Assembly: GCA_023402175.1 (NCBI GenBank)
Contig: JAEXCN010000231.1
Location: 1-13,515, forward strand
Direction: 5' to 3'
Length of the DNA stretch: 13,515 nt
From: Pseudomonadota bacterium
GTDB taxonomy: Bacteria > Myxococcota_A > Polyangia > Polyangiales > Polyangiaceae
Part shown: positions 13,300 to 13,515 of the stretch, one piece after another
Layout of the letters: every line of letters starts with the position of its first letter
How positions within the stretch are numbered: the stretch's first letter is position 1
Program-made: the position numbers and the translations under genes
The notes under the pieces: generated by a model
What the model saw: the letters and a program-made list of their open reading frames with translations, nothing else
Databases searched by the model: none
What the model was told of the DNA's origin: nothing

Positions 13300-13515
13300 T
13301 TCCGTTCCTCGAACAACGTTCGATCATCACCGCGCGGAGCAGGGGCTCGCGGCGGCGGCGCGGGATCCGGCGCGAGGTCAGAGGCGTTGCTGTCAGGAGG
13401 AGAGCTCGTCGCGGCCGTGCTCGTGGTCGCCGCCGCGGTGGTGGTGCTCGGCGCAGGCGCGTTCGCGCTCGGCGCGGTGGTGGTCGCCGCGCTCGTCGCC
13501 ACGGCGGTCGTGGTC
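13296..13515 (-). CDS. C-terminal tail of a gene entering from the right (partial)
   Basis: The minus-strand frame is open from the right edge to a TGA at 13298-13296, giving about 72 residues. It is almost wholly Ala/Thr/Pro/Ser in the upstream part and ends RGDDRTLFEERK. The stop shares ATGA with the PEGA gene start, so the two are coupled. The low-complexity stretch is typical of a linker or C-terminal tail, not a catalytic domain. A Ser/Thr kinase or other large regulatory protein is a possible owner, by analogy with common myxobacterial gene order, but nothing visible proves it. The GTG at 13502 is unlikely to be the real start because the same composition continues past it to the edge. 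Confidence 0.6.
   Translation of the reverse strand, partial: TTTAVATSAATTTAPSANAPAPSTTTAAATTSTAATSSPPDSNASDLAPDPAPPPRAPAPRGDDRTLFEERK

Overview
The window is very GC-rich DNA with strong G/C bias at codon third positions. Signal-peptide, PEGA-domain and Cys-rich lipoprotein genes are packed tightly together. This combination points to a large-genome myxobacterium (Myxococcota, most likely Polyangia); that is an inference from style and protein families, as no marker gene is present. I see no rRNA, tRNA, CRISPR array, transposase or phage gene.

Layout, left to right. (1) 1-1111: the Pro/Ala-rich tail of an incoming plus-strand gene, then an exported TPR/PEGA protein with two C-terminal membrane helices. 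(2) 1129-5546: a DNA-repair stretch. It holds an AlkA-type HhH-GPD glycosylase (+), a small exported coiled-coil protein (-), an XPB-family helicase (+) and, overlapping its end by 17 bp, a DUF790/Bax1-type nuclease partner (+). (3) 5398-6594: an uncharacterised minus-strand gene whose 3' end runs 149 bp into the Bax1-like gene. (4) 6753-10040: a lipoprotein with a carboxypeptidase-regulatory-like beta domain (+), a small unknown protein (-), a zinc-knuckle membrane protein (+) and a lipoprotein carrying a 33-bp minisatellite (+). (5) 10041-10233: a gap with a small inverted repeat and a minus-strand stretch that looks coding. (6) 10234-11253: a Tat-exported alpha/beta hydrolase (+). (7) 11258-13515: a minus-strand operon whose three genes overlap by 4 bp at each junction (ATGA, then GTGA). 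It contains an incoming Ala/Thr/Pro-rich tail, a second TPR/PEGA protein and a Cys-rich lipoprotein.

The clearest functional unit is the helicase-nuclease pair. XPB and Bax1 are established partners in archaea, where they act as a helicase-nuclease in excision repair. Here the fold-level signatures are present, but the RED motif of XPB and part of the expected nuclease signature look altered. The pair may therefore be a divergent bacterial version. The two window ends mirror each other, each with a low-complexity C-terminal tail followed by a TPR-PEGA-2TM protein. The two divergent gaps at about 2690-2836 and 6595-6752 share a GC-rich palindromic motif at the same distance from the plus-strand start codons, a candidate operator. 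All four convergent junctions are very tight or overlapping, with no recognisable intrinsic terminator.
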